Shown here piece after piece: positions 16,219-26,064 of a stretch of DNA of 64,000 nt (position 1 is the stretch's first letter; every line of letters starts with the position of its first letter). The translations under genes and the position numbers were made by a program. The stretch comes from Zobellia uliginosa. Lineage in GTDB: Bacteria > Bacteroidota > Bacteroidia > Flavobacteriales > Flavobacteriaceae. The notes beneath the pieces are model-generated. The model was not told the origin of the DNA. It saw only the letters and a program-made list of their open reading frames with translations, and did not search any database. Where the stretch lies: assembly GCF_018860745.1 (NCBI RefSeq), contig NZ_JAHKPY010000002.1, forward strand, positions 310,001 through 374,000. Reading direction: 5' to 3'.

Positions 16219-17658
16219 TTAATAATTTTTCTTAACGAAAGGATGTTTTACTTTTTCTTTTGGTTTTCTGAAAACCCACGGCTTCCATGCTTCGTAGCGT
16301 TCTTTCCATTCCTCCAAAGTACGGGTGGGGTATTTGGATGAAAGTCCACCTTTTCTAAATTCTTGGGAAACGCCTTTGTCATTAATAGACCTCCTCCAAA
16401 CATAAAGTTCTTCCAACATTTTATCCTTAAGGTCTCCATAGTCAGGGTCGGAAGCAATATTGTTCAGTTCATAAGGGTCAGCTACAATATCATAAAGCTC
16501 AAACTCTGTTTTGGTAGGAGCAAAGAATTTGGCCTGATCTTCGTTAAGTTTTCCTTCCAAATTCATAACATTCATTTCTGCCAGCATAGGATACATATCT
16601 TCCTTGTAACCACTGTATTGCAAATAGGCTCGCTCAGGCATTAGGTTATGAATCAATTTATATTTATTTGAACGGATAGCCCGCATAGCATCATGGGTTC
16701 CTCCCATACGACCGCGTGCCGCGAAAATGTACTTCCTGTTTTTGGATTCCTCTTTAAATAGATTCTTTCCTTGTAAAGGATGCTCAGGTTTTGCGCCGGC
16801 TATATCTAAGATGGTAGCAGTAATATCAATGGTTTGAACCATATCTTTGTTCACTTGGTTAGGAGCAACGTGCCCGGGCCATTTTATGATAAGAGGAACC
16901 TGTAAACCTGGGTCGTACAAAAATTGCTTGCCACGAAAATGGCATCTGCCGTTGTCTCCAATTAAGAAAATCAAAGTGTTATCCGTCAAACCTTCTTTAT
17001 CAAGTCGGTGTAGTATATCGCCAATTTCTCTGTCGCAAACTTGCATTTGTTCAAGGCCATTCGCCCAATCGCGTCGAGCAAAAGGTGTATCAACATAATA
17101 GGGGGGAAGCTCTATTTTTGATGGGTCTATGGGGTTTTTAGGATCACGGTTCCAAGCTCTATGTGTTCCTCCCAAGGTAATCTGAGCGAAAAAGGGTTGC
17201 CCTTTTTTACGCTCCTTCCAATCCTTACCCATAAAACCTAAGTCGCCGCTAAAATTGGCATCGGTCTTATCATAGATTGAAAGAGATGTAAAATAACCCG
17301 CTTCTTTGAGAAGCAAAGGCATAGGTTTAATGTCAAAAGGCAATGGTTTCTTTTCTTCTTTTGCCGTTCTGTGTTGTTCTGCCCCAATATAATTTTGATG
17401 ATACCCCGTAAGCATTGCAGAACGGGAGGTTGAACAAACGGGAGAAGTGCAGAAAGCATTGGTATAGCGCACACCTTCTGAAGCTAGTTTGTCGGTTACG
17501 GGTGTTTCTATTCCCTTTGTTCCGAAACAACTTAAATCAGGACTCCAGTCTTCTAGCATTATCCAAATAATATTGGGGCGTTCGGAAGAATCGCTTTGCG
17601 ATATCGCTGTAAAAGGCAGAAGTATAAGCGCCAGATGTAGTATTTTAATCAGTTTCAT
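16219..17658 (-). CDS. Secreted sulfatase with atypical C-S-T-S-R active site
   Basis: A 479-residue S1 sulfatase with a signal peptide (MKLIKILHLALILLPFTAIS). Metal ligands appear as LEDWSPD (Glu36-Asp37), a variant of the usual DD. The formylglycine position is C75-S-T-S-R79 followed by SAMLTG, so Thr replaces the Pro/Ala of the C-x-P/A-x-R consensus. Other family features are LIGDNGRCHFRGK, DPGLQVPLIIKWPG and ELYDIVADPYELNNIASDPDY, and the C-terminal sequence resembles heparan-N-sulfatase-like members. It lies 14 bp after the GH2 gene at 13154-16204 on the map and shares its transcript. Function as an exo-sulfatase is inferred; whether the T variant is matured by the standard enzyme is open. 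Confidence 0.87.
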   Translation of the reverse strand: MKLIKILHLALILLPFTAISQSDSSERPNIIWIMLEDWSPDLSCFGTKGIETPVTDKLASEGVRYTNAFCTSPVCSTSRSAMLTGYHQNYIGAEQHRTAKEEKKPLPFDIKPMPLLLKEAGYFTSLSIYDKTDANFSGDLGFMGKDWKERKKGQPFFAQITLGGTHRAWNRDPKNPIDPSKIELPPYYVDTPFARRDWANGLEQMQVCDREIGDILHRLDKEGLTDNTLIFLIGDNGRCHFRGKQFLYDPGLQVPLIIKWPGHVAPNQVNKDMVQTIDITATILDIAGAKPEHPLQGKNLFKEESKNRKYIFAARGRMGGTHDAMRAIRSNKYKLIHNLMPERAYLQYSGYKEDMYPMLAEMNVMNLEGKLNEDQAKFFAPTKTEFELYDIVADPYELNNIASDPDYGDLKDKMLEELYVWRRSINDKGVSQEFRKGGLSSKYPTRTLEEWKERYEAWKPWVFRKPKEKVKHPFVKKNY

Positions 17659-17681
17659 ATGAGATGATGCTATATTGATAT

Positions 17682-19973
17682 TTACTTTTTAAGTTCTTTT
17701 ATGGGAGACCAATCCGTTGCATCGGATTTTATTTTGGCAAAGAAAGGTTCGTTGTGTGGCCATTCAATTTTAACGGCTCCTTTTAGGTTTGTGGTCTTTT
17801 CTTTATTGAGATTTTCTTTATTGTTTCCATATTTAAAAGTGAAAATAGAGTCTTTTTCAGAAACAGTGTATCCAACACTTATGCTTTCTTTTTTTCTTCT
17901 TAAATATTCTATGATTGGCGATTCGGTAGACCTAATTTTTGATTTTTTTGTTTCTGTTGAGTAAGCCGTTTTTACTTCTATTTCCATTGGGTTCCAAATA
18001 CCAACATCTATTTGGGTAGCATTTTCATCATTTTGAAAACTGAATTTTAAATCTTCATCACCGGGTTTTATAGAAGGAAGGTCAATTTCTTCGGTTTTTA
18101 CGGATTTACCATTGGCATCAAAAAGCTCATATTTTAAGGTGTAGCTATCTAAAGTAAAAGCGGGAATGTCTTGTTTGTTTCTTGGACTTAGCACAATCTC
18201 AAGCTTCTTATTGTCTATAGTGGCTTTTAGACTTTTGACCGGAGCATAAATATCTTGAATCTGCTTGTAGGCGGTCTTTTTACTTCGCCATACATTAACC
18301 ACGCCCCAAGCTCTATTTTCAGAAGGAGGAGTAGCTTTATAATCGCTGCGATAATCATTATACGTCCATAAAGACGAACCCACCACGTAAGGTAATGTTC
18401 TAATTTTGTCCAGTTCGCTTATAAGTCGGTTCGTGAATTCAGCATCGGAAGTGAGTCCGATTTGGTTATCGCCTATTTCGGAAATGAAAATAGGTTTTCC
18501 AGGAAATTTTTCATGAGCTCTACCCACTTTTTCATAGGTTTCCCCATAGGAGTTCATGCATAATAAATCTAGTTTTTCGTAAGGTTCATTCCCTGGTTTA
18601 GCTAAGGGTAAATGCGATGTAAAACTGACCACCGTTTTTAGTCTTGTGGAATCTAAACTGGCCACATGATCAATCATATCGTTTACATATTCATATTGCC
18701 CCTGTGTCATGGTCATATCTTGCCAATCACCATCAGGGTCGCCTATTTCGTTGCCCACACTCCAACCCACAACACTTGCGTGGTTGAAATCGCGAGCAAT
18801 CATTTCATCTAGCCATTTTTTCGTTCTTGGATTATCTGGAATTGCGTTTGGAGCACCACGACCCCAAACCGGAATTTCTTCAATAAGCATGTACCCAATA
18901 CTATCACAGAATTTTAAGAGGTTTTCAGCAGAAGGTGCATGCATAATTCTTGAAAAGTTACCACCCAGTTTTTTGATATCTAAAATGTCGTTTTTTATCA
19001 ACTCATCGGGTTCTGTGTTCCCGTACAGACGATGGTCATGCACTCGGTTAAAACCGTTTAATCGTACAGGCTCGTTGTTAAGATAAAGTTGTTCGCCAAT
19101 GGCTTCCATTTTGCGAATACCGAACTTATCTTTTACTCTGTCAATTTCTTGGTTATCTGCTGTAACATTACTTTTCAGTTCATAAAGGTTTGGACGGTCA
19201 AAATGCCATAGTTCAACCTCTTTCAACTCTTTTGAGGATTTTAATGTCTTTGTAACGGTCTTATTTGCAGGCGCCTGTATTTTAAGTGTTTTATTATGCC
19301 ACTGCTGCCCATTAGGGTTGTTGATTTTGGTATTTATTTCAAGGTTTTGCACCTCATTGGAATTGTTCTCGATTTTATACGAAATGGCAAAGTCAACTTT
19401 GTCAGAAGTAAAATCGGGCACAGCGGTAATGTGTTGCCATACAAAACGTACATTATTGTTTGCGAGTAGCGAAACATCTCTGCTGATACCGCCCCATGCC
19501 CACCAAGCGCCTCTTTTAAACGTATTGTCGGCCATGATCAAAAGAGAGTTGGGTTTATCTGTCCGTACTTGGTCTGTTATATTAAATTCAAAGGGGGTAT
19601 AGCCTCCTTCGTGCTCACCTAATAATTTGCCGTTCAACCATACTTTGGATGTTTCGTAAACAGCATCGAATTTTAATCGGATTTGTTTGTCGGTCCAGTT
19701 CTCGGGAACGGTAAAATCTCTTTGGTAATAGCCTTTACCCTTAAAATGGGCATATTCATTTTCAATATCCCAATTACCAGGAACGGTAAGAGTGTCCCAT
19801 TGTGTATAATCTGCTGTTAGTAGGTCTTGATCACTCTCATCGCTGGAGGCAAAAAAATGCCAGTTCCCATTCAGGGATAGAATTTTGTTTTCAGAAGACG
19901 TTTCCGAATTTTTCTCTGTACAGGCGCTTAGAAAGGCAATGGTAAAAAGTGCAATGGAAGCAAAATTTCTCAT
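17682..19973 (-). CDS. GH2 beta-glycosidase lipoprotein
   Basis: A 763-residue GH2 enzyme with a lipoprotein signal (LSAC, Cys18). The sugar-binding domain is about 30-170 (SLNGNWHFFAS, GWxxGGISRDVSL), the Ig-like domain about 175-285, and the TIM barrel about 290-580. The acid/base is Glu409 in GWSVGNEIGDP and the nucleophile Glu499 in FISEIGD; both catalytic glutamates are present. A short beta domain follows. The upstream motif NGFNRVHDHRLYG matches that of the 1016-residue GH2 (GGFNRVSDHRYWG), so the two are paralogues, but this one lacks the inserted binding domain. It probably removes beta-linked galactose from oligosaccharides in the periplasm. It sits between GH97 and a sulfatase with gaps of 9 and 23 bp. 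Confidence 0.9.
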   Translation of the reverse strand: MRNFASIALFTIAFLSACTEKNSETSSENKILSLNGNWHFFASSDESDQDLLTADYTQWDTLTVPGNWDIENEYAHFKGKGYYQRDFTVPENWTDKQIRLKFDAVYETSKVWLNGKLLGEHEGGYTPFEFNITDQVRTDKPNSLLIMADNTFKRGAWWAWGGISRDVSLLANNNVRFVWQHITAVPDFTSDKVDFAISYKIENNSNEVQNLEINTKINNPNGQQWHNKTLKIQAPANKTVTKTLKSSKELKEVELWHFDRPNLYELKSNVTADNQEIDRVKDKFGIRKMEAIGEQLYLNNEPVRLNGFNRVHDHRLYGNTEPDELIKNDILDIKKLGGNFSRIMHAPSAENLLKFCDSIGYMLIEEIPVWGRGAPNAIPDNPRTKKWLDEMIARDFNHASVVGWSVGNEIGDPDGDWQDMTMTQGQYEYVNDMIDHVASLDSTRLKTVVSFTSHLPLAKPGNEPYEKLDLLCMNSYGETYEKVGRAHEKFPGKPIFISEIGDNQIGLTSDAEFTNRLISELDKIRTLPYVVGSSLWTYNDYRSDYKATPPSENRAWGVVNVWRSKKTAYKQIQDIYAPVKSLKATIDNKKLEIVLSPRNKQDIPAFTLDSYTLKYELFDANGKSVKTEEIDLPSIKPGDEDLKFSFQNDENATQIDVGIWNPMEIEVKTAYSTETKKSKIRSTESPIIEYLRRKKESISVGYTVSEKDSIFTFKYGNNKENLNKEKTTNLKGAVKIEWPHNEPFFAKIKSDATDWSPIKELKK

Positions 19974-19982
19974 GGGTACTTT

Positions 19983-21935
19983 TTATTTTTTGATAAATTT
20001 TATGACGGCACCACCATGTTCCGCTAAGTGAACCGTAAGTGTTTTTTCCTTGGAGACCGTTTCCGATGATTTTTTAAAGGAAACGGCCGTGTTCCATTGG
20101 CGCAGGTTAGCTTCGTTATTGAGTCCTTCTAAATTGATGCGTTTGGCTTTGGTGTCATCCGTAAATATTTCAGCAGTATACTCACCATCGCCTAAAAAGC
20201 TACAGTCAATTTGTAGTTCGTGGGCCAGGCCACTACGTAGAACGCCCAAATACCAATTGTTGTCCGTACGTCTGGCTATGGCCGCTAATTCACCAATTTT
20301 ACTTTGGGGCAAGACAAAGGTCTCATCCCAGACCGAAGGTACGGTCTTAATAAAATCCAACGCGGGTTGAATGCTCTTGGTTTTAAGTAGAAACTGAGTA
20401 TTCTCCGCAATACAGTTAAAAGGGGAGTAGAAAGTAACCAATGTGGCCAATTGATGAGCCCATGTGGTTTCCCCCGGTTCTGTAAACCCTAATGGCGTGT
20501 AATCTCCGTGTCCGGTTACGTATCTTGTAAACGGCAATGCCGCATTGTGGGAAGCCGCCAAAGGACCTTCTTTCATATGGTTGACCTCCAAACCTCGTAT
20601 ACCTTCACGTGTAACTTCGTTCGGGTAGGTTCTGTATTCGCCGGAACTTTGTTGGCAGCCGTGAAAATTGACCATCAATTGTCTTTCTGCCGCTTTTCTT
20701 AATAAGGCTTCATCAAACGATATGATACTTTTACTCTGGCCGTTCATAAAATCCACTTTTACTCCAACGGCACCAGTTTGCTTCACGCTATCTAAAAAAT
20801 GGCCCATTATGGCATAATCGTTTTTTGGGAAGTTAATTTCCTTGGAGTGTTTCCATACAAAAATACCAACACCTTTTTCCTCCGCATAGTCACAAAGTTT
20901 GGTAACCGACTCCCATTTGTTTGCCCATCTTTCCCAGCCTTCATCTACCATGGAATAGGCAAAATTTAATGCTTGGGCATCATCTACCATATCACGCTCT
21001 TCTTTATAGTTCACATATTTCCCGGACCACCAGTGCCAAACGGATTTTCCGGGAATTATCCAGTCTGTATTTTTAAAAATTTCAGGATCAGGAGCAGGGT
21101 TTAACGATGCCACCATGGTGTTGTTCGCTAAATCATTAAGGTTATCTGCCAAAAGAATACAGCGCCATGGGGTGGTAACTTTTCCGTTGATAGCGAAACC
21201 ATTATCGCCTTCCTCAAAATTAGCTTTGAACGTGTTGTTACCAATGGCTTCTAGTCGCATACCGCTGTAGTTATAGAGAGCAGCTTCTGCTAGCAAGGCA
21301 TAACCACCTTGTGGAAGCTCACAAGTTAGTGTTAACCCTTGTATAGGTCCCATTTTAGAAACGGTAGGCATTTCAGAAATATCGGCGGAGAGCCATTCGC
21401 CGGCGTGCGATTTTAATTTCCAGTCGCTATCGCGTTCAAAATACCAGACTTTGGTTTCGCTGGGCAATTTAAAACTACTTTCTTCACCCTTTACATTTTG
21501 AGTACCACTACCAGATACAATATACCGGTAGGCTATACCTTCATTAGAAAGCTGAAATTCTAAATTCCATTGGCTTCCATCTGCTTCTGAAATTATGTAC
21601 GTGTATTGATTTCCTGTATAGGAAGCTTCGCTCTTAATTCCGTTTAACGGATATTCTGTTTTTATTTTTTTTTGTTCTTCAAGTATTATTTCTGCATTTT
21701 TCCCCAGTTGCCTTTCATCAATAAAAATACCTAATAGGGAAGTATCAAGAACAATCTTTTGGTCTTTATGAACCTGAAAAGCAAGTTGTCCGTTGGTTGC
21801 CGTAAATAGGGAAACGGTTGTATTGCCCCTTGTCATTGAGGTAGTCGTTTCTTTCTGAGAATTATTATTTCTACAGGCCGAAATCAACATAACGAGACCA
21901 ATGACAAGGCTAAACTGGAATTTTACTTTTTTCAT
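19983..21935 (-). CDS. GH97 glycoside hydrolase lipoprotein, retaining (alpha-galactosidase-like) subgroup
   Basis: A 650-residue GH97 with a lipoprotein signal (LISAC, Cys21). An N-terminal beta-super-sandwich occupies about 35-285, a TIM barrel about 290-570, and a C-terminal beta domain the rest. GH97 contains inverting alpha-glucosidases that use Glu and retaining alpha-galactosidases with an Asp nucleophile. Here AVGVKVDFM places Asp395 at the nucleophile position, and NEVTREGIRGLE carries the expected glutamates (Glu444, Glu450). This supports the retaining alpha-galactosidase side. An alpha-galactosidase suits a galactan locus. Gaps to neighbours are 9 and 14 bp. Confidence in the family is high; substrate is inferred. 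Confidence 0.88.
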   Translation of the reverse strand: MKKVKFQFSLVIGLVMLISACRNNNSQKETTTSMTRGNTTVSLFTATNGQLAFQVHKDQKIVLDTSLLGIFIDERQLGKNAEIILEEQKKIKTEYPLNGIKSEASYTGNQYTYIISEADGSQWNLEFQLSNEGIAYRYIVSGSGTQNVKGEESSFKLPSETKVWYFERDSDWKLKSHAGEWLSADISEMPTVSKMGPIQGLTLTCELPQGGYALLAEAALYNYSGMRLEAIGNNTFKANFEEGDNGFAINGKVTTPWRCILLADNLNDLANNTMVASLNPAPDPEIFKNTDWIIPGKSVWHWWSGKYVNYKEERDMVDDAQALNFAYSMVDEGWERWANKWESVTKLCDYAEEKGVGIFVWKHSKEINFPKNDYAIMGHFLDSVKQTGAVGVKVDFMNGQSKSIISFDEALLRKAAERQLMVNFHGCQQSSGEYRTYPNEVTREGIRGLEVNHMKEGPLAASHNAALPFTRYVTGHGDYTPLGFTEPGETTWAHQLATLVTFYSPFNCIAENTQFLLKTKSIQPALDFIKTVPSVWDETFVLPQSKIGELAAIARRTDNNWYLGVLRSGLAHELQIDCSFLGDGEYTAEIFTDDTKAKRINLEGLNNEANLRQWNTAVSFKKSSETVSKEKTLTVHLAEHGGAVIKFIKK

Positions 21936-21949
21936 ACTACTGATGTTTT

Positions 21950-24241
21950 TTATGCGAAAATGGAAATTTTAAAAACCGAAACAGGTATATGTTCTTCATT
22001 TTGAATAAATTCGAAAAGAAGTTTTTCTGTGGAAATGGATTCTTCCAATTCAATAGTATTTATGGCTTGGTAATTTCCTGTTACTTCCTTAAGAATAGAA
22101 CCTGAAGCATCTTTTATGCGGTAATCGGATACTACAAAAGGAATGACCTCCTCGGGGTGGCCCATCAATGTAGTTTCTAAGGCATGGTCATAATCGCAGT
22201 CAAAAAAGAGCTTAATGGTTTTAATAGCTACTTTTTCATTCCAGTTCAGCGAAATGCTAGGAGATTTGTCCTCTATATTCGCTACCCAAGCATTGGTGTT
22301 TCCATTTGAAGTAGGACGTACTTCGCTATTTTTTAGATTATCGGTCTTAAAAACTGATAGTGATTTTGATAGTTTAAGAGCTATGTTTTTTCCTTCCGGG
22401 CGACGTTGAGGCGTCCAAAATTCAAAACTATCTACATTAATTTCAGCAGGTGGGTCTTGTCTCCCGTAGTTAGAAACAGCTTTGTTTATTTTGTTCTCTA
22501 CAGTCATTAAACCGGTAACACGATCATTTGAAAGACGAACCTTAATATTTTCATTTTTCATAAGACAGAAAAATGAATAATGGTCTAGGATTTGCGTTTT
22601 AGTAGTTGAAAAAGTGACGGTCTGTTTCCCTTTTTTAAGCTCAACTTCTTGTTTGTCAATAATAATATCAGGAGTGAAATGCTTACATGCCGAACTGCTT
22701 TTAAGTTGTAGTTCCAAAACGGTTTCCTCTACAGCCTCAACTTCAATTTCAAGGGTTATATTTTCGTTGGCTTTTAAAGGTAGCATCTGTGCAAGACCAA
22801 AGGTTAAGGTCTGCCAATCATCCGCGGCAGCGAAACCATTGAATTCCAAAGTGGAACTAGCATGAATAGTTGCGTTAGTTATTAAGTCCGCAGTATCTTC
22901 CAACGAAAGTCTAGGAATACTCTGCCCATCTCTATTCAGTGCCAATTGCAATTTTTCTATCTTATCTTTAGATGCAATATCTCTGGGAAGTAATCCTTCT
23001 TCTTTACATAGAACCGCCGCTTTGCCTACCGCCTGCGCACCATGGGCACACGTAAGCATAACACGAGAGGAACCAAAGGCAACGTGACTGGCACTGATGA
23101 TTCTACCTGCTAAAAAAAGATTATCTATGTTCTTGGAATAATAGCAACGATAGGGGATAGAATATACTCCCTTGCCGTGCCATTGTGTGCAGGAGTTATG
23201 TTCACTGTAGATACCATCTGCAGGGTGAAGGTCCATTGCCCAGCCGCCAAATGAAATCGCATCGTAATAATCGCGTTGTTCTACAATATCTTTTTGGGTC
23301 AGCATAAAATCGCCCTCAAACCGACGACTTTCTCGCTTTCCGGGAATTGTACCTACCCATTCTAGCGTAAGATTATCCGCTTCCGGATATTTTCCGCTGT
23401 TCTTTACGTAATCCCAAATGCCATAAACAACTTTCCAAAGCTCAAATTTAATGTCTTCGGACTGATGAACGGTGTCAAGCCGACCGCCATGCTCAACCCA
23501 CCATAATTTACAACCATGGTCTCCGAGTTGATAATTTTTTATTCGAGGAAGGTTTTCTGCATTTTTTATAGCAAAAGAAGGTGCTGTATATGATATTGGT
23601 TTGCCTACATCTTTGGTGTAAAAATAAAGAGAATGCCCTAAAAGGTTCCCATAATCTTTAATATTAGGAGCAAAACCTTCATCAAACTCTTCCTTAGTTT
23701 CAGCACCCATTCTAAAAGAGGCGCCCGCCATAAAAGCAACAATACCATCTCCGGAGGCATCACAAAATAATGGCGATGAAGCGATATATGTAGTGGAGTT
23801 CTGACTACAAAAAGCGGTCACATTTTTCACTTTTTCATCACTGCCTTTTTCAACCTCATACACTGCTGTATTCAACAGTAAGGTAATATTTTTCTCTTCA
23901 TATACTTTCTCAAGCAAAACCGTATCAAAAATTAACGGGTTTCCTTCTTTATTACGTTTTAGGTTTTCTAATAGGATCTCATTGATTAATCCACCTTCAC
24001 GGCTCCAACGGTTGTTGTTTCCCATGTGGGAAGTGGCACCTAAGCTCCATAAACGAACCTCGGAAGACGCATTGCCGCCAAGTACAGGTCGGTCTTGTAT
24101 AAGAACAACTTTTAGGTTTGAGCGGGCCGCCGTAATTGCAGCACAGACGCCTGATAGACCACCACCTACAACCACCAAGTCTGCTTCTAGGGGTACGGTC
24201 TTTGTTTTTCTGGTTTGGGAACTATATGCTTCTAAAATCAT
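21950..24241 (-). CDS. FAD-dependent oxidoreductase with C-terminal beta-sandwich (no signal peptide)
   Basis: A 763-residue protein. The N-terminus has the FAD-binding dinucleotide motif VVVGGGLSGVCAAITAAR (about 24-41) and RPVLGGNASSEVRLW, typical of the FAD_oxidored group (PF12831-type). The late motif LFLAGRIISASHVAFGSSRVM also belongs to this group. From about residue 470 the protein changes to beta-sandwich domains resembling discoidin/CBM-like folds. There is no signal peptide, unlike its paralogue at 34980-36782, so it may act in the cytoplasm. Substrate is unknown; oxidation of a sugar hydroxyl, or dehydration of a keto or uronic sugar, are both possible. It sits between the symporter and GH97, and so in the core of the operon. 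Confidence 0.82.
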   Translation of the reverse strand: MILEAYSSQTRKTKTVPLEADLVVVGGGLSGVCAAITAARSNLKVVLIQDRPVLGGNASSEVRLWSLGATSHMGNNNRWSREGGLINEILLENLKRNKEGNPLIFDTVLLEKVYEEKNITLLLNTAVYEVEKGSDEKVKNVTAFCSQNSTTYIASSPLFCDASGDGIVAFMAGASFRMGAETKEEFDEGFAPNIKDYGNLLGHSLYFYTKDVGKPISYTAPSFAIKNAENLPRIKNYQLGDHGCKLWWVEHGGRLDTVHQSEDIKFELWKVVYGIWDYVKNSGKYPEADNLTLEWVGTIPGKRESRRFEGDFMLTQKDIVEQRDYYDAISFGGWAMDLHPADGIYSEHNSCTQWHGKGVYSIPYRCYYSKNIDNLFLAGRIISASHVAFGSSRVMLTCAHGAQAVGKAAVLCKEEGLLPRDIASKDKIEKLQLALNRDGQSIPRLSLEDTADLITNATIHASSTLEFNGFAAADDWQTLTFGLAQMLPLKANENITLEIEVEAVEETVLELQLKSSSACKHFTPDIIIDKQEVELKKGKQTVTFSTTKTQILDHYSFFCLMKNENIKVRLSNDRVTGLMTVENKINKAVSNYGRQDPPAEINVDSFEFWTPQRRPEGKNIALKLSKSLSVFKTDNLKNSEVRPTSNGNTNAWVANIEDKSPSISLNWNEKVAIKTIKLFFDCDYDHALETTLMGHPEEVIPFVVSDYRIKDASGSILKEVTGNYQAINTIELEESISTEKLLFEFIQNEEHIPVSVFKISIFA

Positions 24242-24287
24242 AAAATGCGATTTGTACTTTAGTAATTAGATTTGGATTTTATATGCC

Positions 24288-25964
24288 TCAATTGGATTGT
24301 GCCATTTGGTCAGGGTCTTTTTTAGTGGCTTTAAAAATGATATAACTACCTAAAAGCATTACTAAAAATCCCATGCTACCCACTAATATGGCACCAGTTT
24401 CGGCTATGAACGACAGTATTAAAATCATTAGGCCGGTGAGCGCTACGCCTATACCTATGACCCGAGTACCTTTTTTGTTTCCAGAAGCAGCATCATCTTC
24501 CGCTTCCGATGTTTTTTGAGTAACTTTAAGTTGGTAATTGTCATATTCTACCATTGTGGTATTTTGTGTACGGGCATATATTTCAAATGCCGCTAGTAGA
24601 ACGATGGGAATACCCATTCCAAATCCCATTTCCTGAGCCCTGTCAAATGAAAAATTTAGAAGGGCAGGGGCCAAGAATTTGAAAAAAGCATTAATTGTTA
24701 AGGTGATAACCGTAACCATCAGAGCGCTTTTACCTGTTTGATGTCTACTGAATAAAGCCCACATAGGAGGTAGGAACATAGCACCTCCAGTTATGGCCGC
24801 TAGACTCATAACTACTTCTACGATACCGCCCATATAAGGAACCAATAATGCTATTATAATGGTAAGAACGCCAAGAAATATGGTGGCCATTCTACCTACC
24901 TTTACAAGTCTATCTCCGTCTGCATTAGGTCTAAAGTGCTTATAAACGTCATTTGCCAAAACTCCTGCAGAAATGTTCAGGGTAGTATTTACCGAGCTGG
25001 AAGTAGCGAAAATCATTCCGCCCAACATTAGGCCCAACATTCCTACCGGCAACACTTCTTTGCACATTAGGAGGTAGGCGCCTTCATCTGCCAAGCCGCC
25101 CAATTCCGGATTAAGAACTCTATAGATCATTGGCGGCAACATCCAAACTAAAGGACTTACCAAATAGAGTCCGCCAAAAAGCCATCCTACTTTTTTTGCA
25201 TCTTTCGGCGTGCCTACACTAGTATAACGTTGTACATAGGCCCAGTTCCCTGCAATGAAGAAAAGGTTGTACAATCCAAAGGCAATCATAAAGCCCCAAG
25301 TGTATTCCTCGTTCACCAAAGCGAAAAAGTTTTCGGGTGCTTGTGAAATGAAATTATTCATCCCTCCAATTTTATCCAGTGAAAGCGGAACGACGATTAA
25401 AACAGCAGCTGTTAGGACAACGAATTGGAGTACATCCGTAACAATTACTGCCCATAGTCCGCCAACAGCGGTGTATATTAATATTAAAATACCTAAGACG
25501 ATAATGCTCGTGTTAATAGGGAAACCAGTTGATACTTCCACAATTTTAGCCACTGGGTACAAAAAGGCGCCCGTGGTAAAAATGGATATCAGCAGAAATA
25601 AGTAGGTGTATATTTTTTGAGTGCTGTAACCTAAACGATCCGTAATAAATTCTGCTGCAGTCAGAGCTTTTGTTTGTTGCCATTTAGGTGCAATGAAAAA
25701 ACCGATTAGAACACCGGCTATGCACATGGTCGTTTGTATGGTAATGGCAACCCAACCACTTGAATAGGCAATGGAGCCCCAGACTACGAATGTTCCTGCA
25801 GAAAAGAAACTCATAAAGAGGGAGAGACCACTCATCCACCAAGGTAGGGCACCGCCTGCGGCAAAGAATGATTTCATGTTTTTACCCGACTTTGAGAAGC
25901 TTAACCCACATACAAAGACAAGTAAAGTGAAAATTAAAATAACCGCTATATCTATTGTGCCCAT
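24288..25964 (-). CDS. Sodium:solute symporter (SSS family)
   Basis: A 558-residue inner-membrane transporter with about 13-14 hydrophobic segments. SSS-family landmarks are AEFITDRLGYSTQ near residue 105, the YTAVGGLWAVIVTDVLQF block near 165-180, and GGMIFATSSSVNTTLNISAGVLANDVY near 315-340. It should import a sugar or sugar acid with Na+. It lies downstream of SusD and upstream of an FAD oxidoreductase, so a monosaccharide released by the periplasmic enzymes is the likely cargo. The first 60 residues are well conserved (FFAAGGALPWWMSGLSLFMSFFSAGTFV). Substrate is not readable from sequence. Confidence 0.9.
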   Translation of the reverse strand: MGTIDIAVILIFTLLVFVCGLSFSKSGKNMKSFFAAGGALPWWMSGLSLFMSFFSAGTFVVWGSIAYSSGWVAITIQTTMCIAGVLIGFFIAPKWQQTKALTAAEFITDRLGYSTQKIYTYLFLLISIFTTGAFLYPVAKIVEVSTGFPINTSIIVLGILILIYTAVGGLWAVIVTDVLQFVVLTAAVLIVVPLSLDKIGGMNNFISQAPENFFALVNEEYTWGFMIAFGLYNLFFIAGNWAYVQRYTSVGTPKDAKKVGWLFGGLYLVSPLVWMLPPMIYRVLNPELGGLADEGAYLLMCKEVLPVGMLGLMLGGMIFATSSSVNTTLNISAGVLANDVYKHFRPNADGDRLVKVGRMATIFLGVLTIIIALLVPYMGGIVEVVMSLAAITGGAMFLPPMWALFSRHQTGKSALMVTVITLTINAFFKFLAPALLNFSFDRAQEMGFGMGIPIVLLAAFEIYARTQNTTMVEYDNYQLKVTQKTSEAEDDAASGNKKGTRVIGIGVALTGLMILILSFIAETGAILVGSMGFLVMLLGSYIIFKATKKDPDQMAQSN

Positions 25965-26006
25965 TCTTACTGTTAAATTTACTATTAATGAGTCAGCTAA
26001 TTAAGA

Positions 26007-26034
26007 AATAGGAGGCAAACTTGTACCTCCTATT
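26007..26034 (-). terminator. Intercistronic stem-loop after susD
   Basis: Perfect 9-bp stem AATAGGAGG (26007-26015) / CCTCCTATT (26026-26034) with a 10-nt loop, between the SusD stop (26065) and the symporter start (25964). The 3' side in the - direction is TTCTTAATT, a weak T-tract. It is more likely an attenuator or mRNA-stabilising structure that keeps SusC/SusD levels above the downstream enzymes than a full terminator. Confidence 0.45.
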
Positions 26035-26064
26035 ACATAAAACTAACAAAAACTAACTCACTTT

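Noticed and set aside
18709-19086. 125-codon open frame on the + strand
   Set aside because: Antisense to the GH2 catalytic domain at 17682-19973, with low-complexity composition.
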